Positions 54,283 to 62,439 of a stretch of DNA of 64,000 bases are shown one piece after another (positions within the stretch are counted from its first letter, which is position 1; each line of letters starts with the position of its first letter). Made by a program: the position numbers and the translations under genes. This DNA comes from Streptomyces pactum (lineage in GTDB: Bacteria > Actinomycetota > Actinomycetes > Streptomycetales > Streptomycetaceae). The notes below the pieces were generated by a model. That model saw only the letters and a list, made by a program, of their open reading frames with translations. It did no database searches and was not told the DNA's origin. The stretch covers positions 1,302,001 to 1,366,000 of the forward strand of contig NZ_JACYXC010000001.1 in NCBI RefSeq assembly GCF_016031615.1. The letters run 5' to 3'.

Positions 54283-55704
54283 TCAGCCGACCGCGCCTTC
54301 CATCTGCAGCTCGATCAGCCGGTTGAGCTCCAGCGCGTACTCCATGGGCAGCTCGCGCGCGATCGGCTCCACGAAGCCGCGCACGATCATCGCCATGGCC
54401 TCGTCCTCGGAGAGTCCGCGGCTCATCAGGTAGAAGAGCTGGTCGTCGCTGACCTTGGAGACCGTCGCCTCGTGGCCCATCGACACGTCGTCCTCGCGGA
54501 CGTCCACGTACGGGTAGGTGTCGGAGCGGGAGATGGTGTCCACCAGCAGGGCGTCGCACAGCACGTTGGACTTGGAGCCCTCGGCGCCCTCCCCGATCTC
54601 GATCAGACCGCGGTACGAGGTGCGGCCGCCGCCCCGCGCCACCGACTTGGAGATGATGTTGGAGGAGGTGCGGGGCGCCATGTGCACCATCTTGGCGCCG
54701 GCGTCCTGGTGCTGACCCTCGCCCGCGAAGGCGATGGACAGGGTCTCGCCCTTGGCGTGCTCGCCCATCAGATAGACGGCCGGGTACTTCATGGTGACCT
54801 TGGACCCGATGTTGCCGTCCACCCACTCCATGGTCGCGCCCTCGTACGCCACGGCACGCTTGGTGACCAGGTTGTAGACGTTGTTCGACCAGTTCTGGAT
54901 GGTCGTGTAGCGGCAGCGGCCGCCCTTCTTCACGATGATCTCGACCACCGCGGAGTGCAGCGAGTCCGACTTGTAGATCGGCGCGGTGCAGCCCTCGACG
55001 TAGTGGACGTAGGCGTCCTCGTCCACGATGATCAGCGTCCGCTCGAACTGGCCCATGTTCTCGGTGTTGATCCGGAAGTAGGCCTGGAGCGGGATCTCCA
55101 CGTGCACGCCCTTCGGCACGTAGATGAAGGAGCCGCCGGACCACACGGCGGTGTTCAGCGCGGCGAACTTGTTGTCGCCCGCCGGGATCACCGTGCCGAA
55201 GTACTCCTGGAACAGCTCCGGGTGCTCCTTGAGCGCGGTGTCGGTGTCCAGGAAGATGACGCCCTGCTCCTCCAGGTCCTCGCGGATCTGGTGGTAGACG
55301 ACCTCGGACTCGTACTGCGCGGCGACACCGGCGACCAGCCGCTGCTTCTCCGCCTCCGGGATGCCCAGCTTGTCGTAGGTGTTCTTGATGTCCTCGGGCA
55401 GATCGTCCCAGGAGGCCGCCTGCTGCTCGGTCGAGCGGACGAAGTACTTGATGTTGTCGAAGTCGATCCCGGACAGGTCGGAGCCCCAGGTGGGCATCGG
55501 CTTCTTGTCGAAGAGCTTGAGGCCCTTCAGGCGCAGCTTCAGCATCCACTCCGGCTCGGACTTCTTGGCCGAGATGTCGCGGACGACCTCCTCCGAGAGG
55601 CCGCGCCGCGCCGAAGCGCCGGCGACGTCGGAGTCGGCCCAGCCGTACTCGTAGTTGCCCAGACCCTCAAGCTCAGGGTGAGCGGTCTCCGTGGGGAGAG
55701 TCAT
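54283..55704 (-). CDS. sufB: Fe-S assembly scaffold protein SufB
   Basis: This 473-residue SufB is the main cluster scaffold. It shows YEYGWADSDVAGASARRGLSEEVVRDISAKKSEPEWML, GTVIPAGDNKFAALNTAVWSGGSFIYVPKGV, EGCTAPIYKSDSLHSAVVEIIVKKGGRCRYTTIQNWS (conserved Cys residues) and LFYLMSRGLSEDEAMAMIVRGF. The start ATG at 55704 overlaps the sufR stop by four bases, coupling repressor and scaffold translation. Confidence 0.97.
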   Translation of the reverse strand: MTLPTETAHPELEGLGNYEYGWADSDVAGASARRGLSEEVVRDISAKKSEPEWMLKLRLKGLKLFDKKPMPTWGSDLSGIDFDNIKYFVRSTEQQAASWDDLPEDIKNTYDKLGIPEAEKQRLVAGVAAQYESEVVYHQIREDLEEQGVIFLDTDTALKEHPELFQEYFGTVIPAGDNKFAALNTAVWSGGSFIYVPKGVHVEIPLQAYFRINTENMGQFERTLIIVDEDAYVHYVEGCTAPIYKSDSLHSAVVEIIVKKGGRCRYTTIQNWSNNVYNLVTKRAVAYEGATMEWVDGNIGSKVTMKYPAVYLMGEHAKGETLSIAFAGEGQHQDAGAKMVHMAPRTSSNIISKSVARGGGRTSYRGLIEIGEGAEGSKSNVLCDALLVDTISRSDTYPYVDVREDDVSMGHEATVSKVSDDQLFYLMSRGLSEDEAMAMIVRGFVEPIARELPMEYALELNRLIELQMEGAVG

Positions 55705-56528
55705 TCGGGGTTCCTCCCGGCCGTGCTGGTAGATGGTGCTGTGGTGGTCTGACGGGTGCTGCCCGGCTGTGCCCCGCCGCGCGGAATGAACGTGGTGCAC
55801 ACACCGTCGCCGTGGGCGATGGTCGCGAGGCGCTGCACATGGGTCCCGAGCAGGCGGGAGAAGACCTCGGTCTCCGCCTCGCACAGCTGCGGGTACCGCT
55901 CGGCGACGTGGGCGACCGGGCAGTGGTGCTGGCAGAGCTGCTCACCGTGGGACGAGTTGGGCGCGCTGCGCGCCGTGGCAGCGTACCCGTCCGCGGTGAG
56001 TGCCCTGGCCAGCGCCTCGGCGCGCTTCTCGGGGCCGGCGGCCTCGATCGCCCGGCGGTAGCCCTCCGCCTGGGCGGCGAGCCGGGCCCGGGCGAACTCC
56101 GCCACCGCGGCCTCGCCCCGCGCCCCGCCGCCCGCGCTCCGCGCGATCCAGCCGAGCGCATCCACCGCCAGCTGGTCGTACGCCTGCTCGAAGGCGTCCC
56201 GCCCGCAGTCGGTGAGCGCGAAGACCTTGGCCGGCCGGCCGCGGCTGCGGGCCCCGTAGACCCGCTTCTCCCGCGGCTCCACCACCCCCTCCGCCACCAG
56301 GGCGTCCAGGTGGCGGCGGACCGCCGCCTGGGTGAGCTCCAGCCGGAGCGCCAGCTCGGCGGCGGTGGAGGGGCCGTGGTCGAGAATGGAGCGGGCCACC
56401 CGGTTCCGGGTGCCCTGCTGTTCATCGTGCGTGGACGCGGCGGCGGCGGGGCCGCCCGGCGCGGACGCGCGGGGCCCCGCGACCGGCCTGGCCGCGCGTC
56501 CCTTCCGGTCCTCGCTCGCGTATTTCAC
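55701..56528 (-). CDS. sufR: Fe-S-sensing transcriptional repressor SufR
   Basis: This 275-residue winged-helix repressor leads the operon. The DNA-binding part is RNRVARSILDHGPSTAAELALRLELTQAAVRRHLDALVAEGVVEPRE. The C-terminal sensor holds Cys199, Cys203 and Cys216 in LCQHHCPVAHVAERYPQLC, the spacing known for [4Fe-4S] ligation in Streptomyces SufR. The cluster-bound form represses, and cluster loss under oxidative or iron stress derepresses. The GTG start at 56528 overlaps a CAAC-N6-GTTG palindrome. A low-complexity tail of about 20 residues precedes the sufB overlap. Confidence 0.94.
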   Translation of the reverse strand: MKYASEDRKGRAARPVAGPRASAPGGPAAAASTHDEQQGTRNRVARSILDHGPSTAAELALRLELTQAAVRRHLDALVAEGVVEPREKRVYGARSRGRPAKVFALTDCGRDAFEQAYDQLAVDALGWIARSAGGGARGEAAVAEFARARLAAQAEGYRRAIEAAGPEKRAEALARALTADGYAATARSAPNSSHGEQLCQHHCPVAHVAERYPQLCEAETEVFSRLLGTHVQRLATIAHGDGVCTTFIPRGGAQPGSTRQTTTAPSTSTAGRNPE

Positions 56529-56541
56529 AACGCCATTGTTG
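56528..56541. promoter_or_regulatory. SufR operator CAAC-N6-GTTG
   Basis: CAACGCCATTGTTG matches the published SufR palindrome. Its first bases are shared with the GTG start codon of sufR, so a bound repressor would sit on the transcription start and initiation region. Confidence 0.88.
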
Positions 56542-56683
56542 CGTAATTCTCGGGAACCGCACAAGCGCCCGTTCGGGCCACCACGGTGGATTGCGTCACT
56601 TAGGGAAACCTAACCTGACCTGCGGAAACGATCACCCCGCCGCGACCGCGCGACCTGCCGCCGCACCACGGCCCGCCGCTTCG

Positions 56684-56696
56684 TAGACTGCCCGGC
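56684..56696 (+). promoter_or_regulatory. -10 element of a leaderless ABC transporter transcript
   Basis: TAGACT at 56684-56689 is followed by seven bases and the ATG. No ribosome binding site is present between them. Confidence 0.45.
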
Positions 56697-57650
56697 ATGC
56701 GAGAAGAGCCCTCCCCCGGCCGCGACCGGGAGGCGCCCGCCGTCGAGGTGACCGGCCTGGTCAAACGGTACGGGAGCAAGACCGCGGTGGACGGGCTGGA
56801 CCTGTCCGTCGCCCCCCGCACCGTCACCGCCGTCCTCGGCCCCAACGGAGCGGGCAAGACCACCACCGTGGAGATCTGCGAGGGCTACCGGCGACCCGAC
56901 GCGGGCACCGTCCGCGTGCTGGGCCTGGACCCGGTCGCCCGGGCGGCCGAGCTGCGCCCGCGGATCGGGGTGATGCTCCAGTCCGGGGGCGTGTACTCCG
57001 GCGCCCGCGCCGAGGAGATGCTCCGGCACATCGCCGGGCTGCACGCCCATCCGCTGGACGTGGACATGCTCATGGACCGGCTCGGGCTGGGCTCCTGCGG
57101 GCGCACCTCCTACCGGCGGCTCTCCGGCGGGCAGCAGCAGCGGCTGGCCCTGGCGATGGCCGTCGTCGGCCGCCCGGAGCTGGTCTTCCTCGACGAGCCC
57201 ACCGCCGGCCTGGACCCCCAGGCCCGCCGCGCCACCTGGGACCTCGTATGCGACCTGCGCGCGGACGGGGTGACGGTGCTGCTCACCACCCACCACATGG
57301 ACGAGGCCGAGCAGCTCGCCGACGACATCGCGATCATCGACGCCGGGAAGGTCATCGCCCGGGGCAGCCCCGAGGTGCTGTGCCGGGGCGGCGCCGAGAA
57401 CACCCTGCGCTTCACCGGCCGCCCGGCCCTGGACCTGACCTCCCTGCTCAAGGCGCTGCCGGCCGGCACCACCGCCGTCGAGCTGACCCCGGGCAGCTAC
57501 CGCATCACCGGCGGGATCGACCCGCAGCTGCTGGCCACGGTCACCTCCTGGTGCGCGCAGCACGGCGTCATGCCGGACCGGATCTCCGTCGAGCGGCACA
57601 CCCTGGAGGACGTCTTCCTGGAGCTGACGGGCAAGGAGCTGCGATCGTGA
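56697..57650 (+). CDS. ABC transporter ATP-binding protein
   Basis: This 317-residue ATPase is of the drug/DrrA-type exporter group: VLGPNGAGKTTTVE (Walker A, about residues 46-59), YRRLSGGQQQRLALAMAV, LVFLDEPTAGLDPQ and TTHHMDEAEQLADDIAII. A C-terminal extension of about 80 residues follows the ATPase core. It is paired with the permease gene 94 bases downstream. The substrate is unknown. The start is leaderless-like. The stop overlaps a GTG of a 33-codon frame. Confidence 0.92.
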   Translation: MREEPSPGRDREAPAVEVTGLVKRYGSKTAVDGLDLSVAPRTVTAVLGPNGAGKTTTVEICEGYRRPDAGTVRVLGLDPVARAAELRPRIGVMLQSGGVYSGARAEEMLRHIAGLHAHPLDVDMLMDRLGLGSCGRTSYRRLSGGQQQRLALAMAVVGRPELVFLDEPTAGLDPQARRATWDLVCDLRADGVTVLLTTHHMDEAEQLADDIAIIDAGKVIARGSPEVLCRGGAENTLRFTGRPALDLTSLLKALPAGTTAVELTPGSYRITGGIDPQLLATVTSWCAQHGVMPDRISVERHTLEDVFLELTGKELRS

Positions 57651-57748
57651 CCGGATATCCGTCCCCCGCCGCCCGTCCGGGTCCCGGCGGGAACCGTCCC
57701 GCGGCGGGGATCCGCCGGGGGCCGACCGCCGAGGAGACCCGCGGATGA
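57648..57748 (+). CDS. doubtful 33-codon ORF linking ABC ATPase and permease genes
   Basis: A GTG overlaps the ATPase stop (GTGA) and the frame ends in a TGA that overlaps the permease ATG (ATGA). The peptide, starting VTGYPSPAARPGPGG, is low-complexity with no domain. The permease has its own GAGGAG site. It is probably a spacer, listed because of the paired overlaps. Confidence 0.2.
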
Positions 57749-58524
57749 GCGCCACCGGAACCTTCACCCCCCGGCCCGGCGCCGCCCCGCTGGGCCGGAT
57801 GATCCGGGCCCAGGCCGCGCTGGAGACCCGGATGCTGCTGCGCAACGGGGAGCAGCTGCTGCTGACCGCGGTCATCCCGGCCCTGATCCTGGTGCTCTTC
57901 GGCACCGTGGACATCGTGGACGTGGTGGACACCGGCGGCGGCGAGCCGGTGGACTTCCTGGCCCCCGGGGTGCTGGCGCTGGCGGTGCTGTCCACCGCCT
58001 TCACCGGCCAGGCCATCGCCACCGGCTTCGAACGGCGGTACGGGGTGCTCAAGCGGCTGGGTTCCTCGCCCCTGCCGCGCTGGGCGCTGATGACCGCGAA
58101 GACCTGTTCGGTGCTGATCACCGAGACGCTCCAGGTGGGGCTGCTGGTGGGCATCGCCTTCGCGCTCGGCTGGTCGCCGCACGGCAATCCGCTCGCGGTC
58201 CTCGCGCTGCTGCTGACGGGCACCGCGGCCTTCTCCGGACTCGGTCTGCTGATGGCCGGCACCCTGAAGGCGGAGGCGACCCTGGCGGCGGCCAATCTGG
58301 TCTTCATCCTGCTGCTGGTGGGCGGCGGGGTGATGGTGCCGCTGGAGAAGTTCCCGGACGCCGCGCAGGCGGTGCTCGGGCTGCTGCCGATCACCGCCCT
58401 CTCCGACGGCCTGCGGGACGTGCTCCGGGACGGGGCCGCGATGCCCTGGGCCGACCTGGGCATCCTGGCCGGGTGGGCGGTGCTGGGGCTCGGCGCGGCG
58501 GCCCGGTTCTTCCGCTGGGAGTAA
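57745..58524 (+). CDS. ABC-2 type transporter permease
   Basis: This 259-residue ABC-2 permease has about six membrane segments: LLLTAVIPALILVLFGTVDIV, FLAPGVLALAVLSTAFTGQAI, VGLLVGIAFALGW, ALLLTGTAAFSGLGLLMAG, ANLVFILLLVGGGVMVPL and ILAGWAVLGLGAAARFF. The FERRYGVLKRLGSSPLPR loop is characteristic of the family. ATG 57745 follows GAGGAG. It forms an exporter with the upstream ATPase. Confidence 0.92.
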   Translation: MSATGTFTPRPGAAPLGRMIRAQAALETRMLLRNGEQLLLTAVIPALILVLFGTVDIVDVVDTGGGEPVDFLAPGVLALAVLSTAFTGQAIATGFERRYGVLKRLGSSPLPRWALMTAKTCSVLITETLQVGLLVGIAFALGWSPHGNPLAVLALLLTGTAAFSGLGLLMAGTLKAEATLAAANLVFILLLVGGGVMVPLEKFPDAAQAVLGLLPITALSDGLRDVLRDGAAMPWADLGILAGWAVLGLGAAARFFRWE

Positions 58525-58878
58525 CCCCGCTCCCACCGGTGGCGCCCGTGGGCCGTGCCCGGGCGTGCAGGCCGGGGGCTTGCAGGCCGCGGGCGCGCCC
58601 CGCACGCCCCCGGCGAGGGGCGCCCCGGCGCCCGGGGCGCCCCCGTACGAACCGGGCGCCGCCCCCGTACGGGTCAGCGTGGCCCCCGTACGGTCCACGG
58701 GTGCGCGGCCCCCTCCGGGGCACCCCTACGGGCGCGGTACGCGGCCCCGCCCGGGCGGGACACCCGTACCGCGGAGCGGCCGGCCCGGCCCCCGTCCGCC
58801 CGAGGAGCCGCCCGGCTCCCGATGGCGCCGGAGGTGTCGCCCACCCCTCGTGAAAAGCTGCACAAGCACCCGCCTACC
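58525..58878. other. intergenic region with ccccgtacg repeats
   Basis: No gene is seen. The phrase ccccgtacg recurs at about 58641, 58662 and 58683, and related gcccctac/cccgtacc forms follow. The ctaA promoter is expected near the right end, where GC falls. Confidence 0.5.
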
Positions 58879-59913
58879 ATGAGTGGCGTGCCGAAATCGC
58901 TGAACCTCTTCGAGCTGCTCGCCAGCCGCTGGCATCCCTCCGCGCGCTTCGTCCGCCGGGCCGCCCTGGCCGCCGTGGTGATGGCCGTGGTCATCGTGGT
59001 GACCGGCGGCGCCGTACGGCTCACCCAGTCCGGGCTGGGCTGCCCCACCTGGCCGACGTGCACCGAGGAGAGCCTGACGCCGACCCACGCGATGGGCATC
59101 AACGGCGTCATCGAGTTCGGCAACCGGCTGCTGACCTACGTGCTGTGCGCGGTGGTCGGCCTGGTGATCCTCGCCGCCCGCTGCCACAAGCCCTGGCGCC
59201 ACTCGCTCACCCGGCTGGGCTGGGTGCAGTTCTGGATCGTGATGGGCAACGCGGTGGTCGGCGGCATCACGGTGCTCACCGGCCTCAACCCGTACATCGT
59301 CAGCTCGCACTTCCTGCTCTCCACCGCACTGCTCACGGTGGCCGTGATCACCTGGCAGCGCACCCGGGAGAGTGACGCCGCGCCCCGCGACCTGGTGAGC
59401 CGGCCGGTGCGCCAGCTGACGTCGCTGCTGGTGCTCGCGACCGCGGCGCTGATCGTGATCGGCACCGTGGTCACCGGGGCCGGGCCGCACGCCGGCGACG
59501 CGGAGAAGGTGCACCGCATCCCGCTGGACTGGCAGGAGATCACCCAGCTGCACGTGGACTTCGTCTACATCGTGGTGGGGCTCACCGTCGCGCTGTGGTT
59601 CACCCTGCGCGCGGTCGGCGCCGCCGCCGCACCGCGCCGCACCGTGGTGGAGCTGTTCGTGGTGCTGCTCGCCCAGGGCGTGATCGGCTATGTGCAGTAC
59701 TTCACCCACCTGCCCGAGGTGGTCGTCGGCGCCCACATGTTCGGCTCGTGCCTGGTGTGGATCGCGGTGCTGCGGGTCTTCCTGGCCCAGCGCGAGCGGG
59801 CGGGGACGGACCCCGGGGCCACCGGCGGCACCGCCCGGGACCTCACCGGGGAGACGGCGGACGCCGCACCGGCCGAGCCCGCCGGAGCCGACCGGGCGCT
59901 CGCCGGACGGTAG
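58879..59913 (+). CDS. ctaA: haem A synthase (COX15/CtaA family)
   Basis: This 344-residue integral membrane protein oxidises the methyl group of haem O to make haem A for cytochrome aa3 oxidase. It shows VTGGAVRLTQSGLGCPTWPTC (the conserved Cys pair), the haem-ligand His regions IEFGNRLLTYV, NPYIVSSHFLLSTALL, ITQLHVDFVYIVVGL and PEVVVGAHMFGSCLVW, and eight expected membrane segments. ATG 58879 is given. GTG 58888 is an alternative, since TACCAT lies seven bases before it, as expected for a leaderless transcript. A strong terminator follows. ctaB lies nearby on the other strand. Confidence 0.93.
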   Translation: MSGVPKSLNLFELLASRWHPSARFVRRAALAAVVMAVVIVVTGGAVRLTQSGLGCPTWPTCTEESLTPTHAMGINGVIEFGNRLLTYVLCAVVGLVILAARCHKPWRHSLTRLGWVQFWIVMGNAVVGGITVLTGLNPYIVSSHFLLSTALLTVAVITWQRTRESDAAPRDLVSRPVRQLTSLLVLATAALIVIGTVVTGAGPHAGDAEKVHRIPLDWQEITQLHVDFVYIVVGLTVALWFTLRAVGAAAAPRRTVVELFVVLLAQGVIGYVQYFTHLPEVVVGAHMFGSCLVWIAVLRVFLAQRERAGTDPGATGGTARDLTGETADAAPAEPAGADRALAGR

Positions 59914-59963
59914 CCGGCCTGCCGCGCGACGCGCGGAAGCGTCCCGCGGGACACGTCGAAGGA

Positions 59964-60006
59964 GGTGCCCCCGGCCGCGATGGCCGGGGGCACCCCCTCT
60001 TTTTCT
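59964..60006 (+). terminator. rho-independent terminator after ctaA
   Basis: GGTGCCCCCGGCC (59964-59976) pairs perfectly with GGCCGGGGGCACC (59982-59994) around a 5-base loop, followed by CCCTCTTTTTCTCC. It is the clearest intrinsic terminator in the window. Confidence 0.9.
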
Positions 60007-60239
60007 CCGTTCGGTTCGCGGTGCGCCCCACGGTCGGGACGGGCACCTTGCGCGGGCAGCCCGGGGCTCACAGGCGGTCGGGCGCGCGGACGGCCGAGCT
60101 CCCGACCCGCAGGGCCGCTGCCGTACCACCGGGCGGCTCCGCGTCCCGGCGGCACGCGGCCGGCTCCCGCGAGGCCAGGGGCCTGAAGGAGCCGCGGCCG
60201 GGCGGACCACCCGTCCGGCCCACCGCGAAGGGCCGCCGC

Positions 60240-60599
60240 TCAGTCGTTGGCGGGGCCGCCGAGCTGCATCCCGGCCATCCGGGACCACTCGTACCGGCCG
60301 GTGCGCACCTTGGCCGCCAGTTCGCCGTCGAAGTCGTCGTGCAGGGTCAGGCCGGCCAGCTCGGCGGCGCGCCGGGCGGCCTCGTACGAGGGGGCCACCA
60401 GGTTGCCCCACTCCCCGTTGGCGCCGACGAGCGCGATCCGGATGCTGCCCCGGGCGATGTGCGCCAGCTGGCCCTCCGCACTGCCGCCGTGGCTCCGGGC
60501 GAAGGAGGTGATCTGCCGGGCGAGGCGCTGGGCGTGCTTCTCGGCCCGCGCGTCCGTGCCCGCCGACTGCTCGGTGTCCGCCTGCTTGGTGTCTGCCAT
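60240..60599 (-). CDS. conserved hypothetical protein
   Basis: This is a 119-residue soluble protein. A polar N-terminus (MADTKQADTEQSAGTDARAEKHAQRLARQI) is followed by a compact region, IRIALVGANGEWGNLVAPSYEAARRAAELAGLTLHDDFDGELAAKVRTGRYEWSRMAGMQL in outline. I do not recognise a domain. It sits between ctaA and ctaB, as similar proteins do in Streptomyces as far as I recall, but nothing visible ties it to haem A synthesis. Confidence 0.72.
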   Translation of the reverse strand: MADTKQADTEQSAGTDARAEKHAQRLARQITSFARSHGGSAEGQLAHIARGSIRIALVGANGEWGNLVAPSYEAARRAAELAGLTLHDDFDGELAAKVRTGRYEWSRMAGMQLGGPAND

Positions 60600-61026
60600 A
60601 CCGCTGATGCTACCCGCGGGTAATCGACGGAGGAAGAGCCGTCCGGGCGCCCCCGCGGAGCGCTACGGACCCCGGCGGACGGGAGCCTACCGGGACCGGT
60701 GCGGGCGGTCGTGCACCGGGGCCGCGTCCGGCGTCGCGCATCCGGGCCGCGTCCGGCGTCGCGCACCTGGGCCGTGCCGAGCGGCCCGTGCGTACGGCTT
60801 GCCGGGCGGTCCGTACCTACGCCCCGCCGGAGTGGCCGTACACCCCGTGCCGGCCCTCCGGCCCTCCGGCCCGCCCCCCGCTCCCCCCTGCCGCCACCGG
60901 ACCTCCGCCGCGGCCGCCCCGCCGACCGCACCGGTCTTACCGACCCCACCGACGACGATCCCCCGGGCGGTCGGTCGCTCCGGGGGGACGTGTCAGGGGC
61001 CGGCGGTCCGGCGGACGAGGGGCGGG
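60600..61026. other. intergenic region with a 25-bp direct repeat
   Basis: No gene is supported. A 25-base unit occurs in tandem at 60719-60743 and 60744-60768, differing only at its last bases. It reads gggccgcgtccggcgtcgcg followed by ca and two or three variable bases. Confidence 0.7.
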
Positions 61027-62004
61027 TCAGCGGATGAAGGGGTCCACCGCGACCGCGACGAAGAGCAGCGACACATAGGTGATCGACCAGTGGAACAGCC
61101 GCATCTCCTTCAACTTCGACCCGGTGATCCCGGCCTTGGCGCGGGCCTGGAGGCCGTGCGCCTCCTTGAGCCAGAACGCGCCCAGCATGGCGGCCACCAC
61201 CGGGTAGAACCAGCCGGTGTAGCCCAGCGGCCACAGCAGCATGGACACGCCGACCATGACCCAGCTGTACAGGACGATCTGCCGGGCCACCGCCTGGTTG
61301 CCCGCGACGACGGGCAGCATCGGCACCCCGACCCGCTCGTAGTCGTCCTTCACCTTCATCGACAGCGGCCAGTAGTGCGGGGGCGTCCAGAAGAAGATGA
61401 CGAGGAAGAGGATGAGCGCGGCCCAGGAGACCGAGTTGGTCACCGCGGACCAGCCGATGAAGACCGGCATGCAGCCGGCGATGCCGCCCCAGACGATGTT
61501 CTGCGCGGTGCGCCGCTTGAGCCACATCGTGTAGACGACGACGTAGAACAGGAGCGCGCCCAGCGAGAGCATCGCCGACAGCGGGTTGACCAGGACCCAG
61601 AACCACACGGTGGACCCGACGGCGAGGGTGCTGGCGAACACCAGGCACTCGCGCGGCGTGACCACGCCGGTGACCAGCGGACGCTGCGAGGTGCGCTCCA
61701 TCAGCGCGTCGATGTCCCGGTCGATGTACATGTTGAACGCACCGGCGCCGCCGGCGGACAGGTAGCCGCCGATGCAGGTGGCCAGGACCAGCCCCAGGTC
61801 GGGCACGCCCTCGGCCGCCAGGAACATCACCGGGACCGTCGTCATCAGCAGCAGTTCGATGACGCGGGGCTTGGTCAGCGCCACGAACGCCTTGACACGG
61901 GCCCCGAGCGGATGGTGACCGGGGATCGCAGCGAGCTCTCCCGCGGCCCTTCGGGCTCGGGAGGTATCCCCACCCGCCGCAGGACGGGATTCGACGGCCG
62001 TCAC
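61027..62004 (-). CDS. ctaB: protohaem IX farnesyltransferase (haem O synthase)
   Basis: This 325-residue UbiA-family membrane prenyltransferase adds farnesyl to haem B, giving haem O, the substrate of CtaA. It has the Asp-rich motif NMYIDRDIDALMERTSQRPLV, the second motif region MKVKDDYERVGVPMLPVVAG, and eight or nine membrane segments. The GTG at 62004 gives VTAVESRPA. The first 35 residues are a variable cytosolic lead. It is divergent from transketolase. With ctaA it completes haem A synthesis. Confidence 0.94.
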   Translation of the reverse strand: MTAVESRPAAGGDTSRARRAAGELAAIPGHHPLGARVKAFVALTKPRVIELLLMTTVPVMFLAAEGVPDLGLVLATCIGGYLSAGGAGAFNMYIDRDIDALMERTSQRPLVTGVVTPRECLVFASTLAVGSTVWFWVLVNPLSAMLSLGALLFYVVVYTMWLKRRTAQNIVWGGIAGCMPVFIGWSAVTNSVSWAALILFLVIFFWTPPHYWPLSMKVKDDYERVGVPMLPVVAGNQAVARQIVLYSWVMVGVSMLLWPLGYTGWFYPVVAAMLGAFWLKEAHGLQARAKAGITGSKLKEMRLFHWSITYVSLLFVAVAVDPFIR

Positions 62005-62439
62005 GCACACCCCTGGTAGAAGCAGCAGAACCAGCAAGCACCGGACATGAAACTCCGGTAAAGACTTGCGCGTACCACGCCACTCTAGACGCAGCGGGTA
62101 CCCGGCCAGTCGCGGGGGTCGGTCGTGTTGACACCCGCCGTGCCGGGTACCGGACCGGCACCGGGAGCGGGCCCGGCCGGCGGGCCGGGCACCCGCCGCC
62201 GGCGCCGTCACCGGCGTCGCTCCCCGCCCGGGAGGCGAACTCCGGCGCGGCCCGGCACCCTGGAGATGGCCCCGCGGGCCGGCCGGCGGGGCCCGGGAGC
62301 ACGGGCGGGAAGGCGGTCGCCGGCCCGCGGCACGGGTGTCGCGGCGGCAGAAATCCCCTTTCCGCCAGCCGGTAGGCTCAACGCGCCGGTGTACGCATCG
62401 TCACCGATTTCGACATGTGGAGAGGAGCCCTGACCCAGG
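62005..62439. other. divergent promoter region of ctaB and tkt
   Basis: No coding frame is found. GC-rich sequence fills the middle, with less GC-rich stretches next to ctaB (about 62005-62090) and tkt (about 62340-62420), where the promoters are expected. I cannot name the exact elements. Confidence 0.5.

Noticed and set aside
53221..55752. Plus-strand open frame of over 800 codons across sufB and sufD
   Set aside because: It is antisense to two unmistakable suf genes and has no recognisable product.
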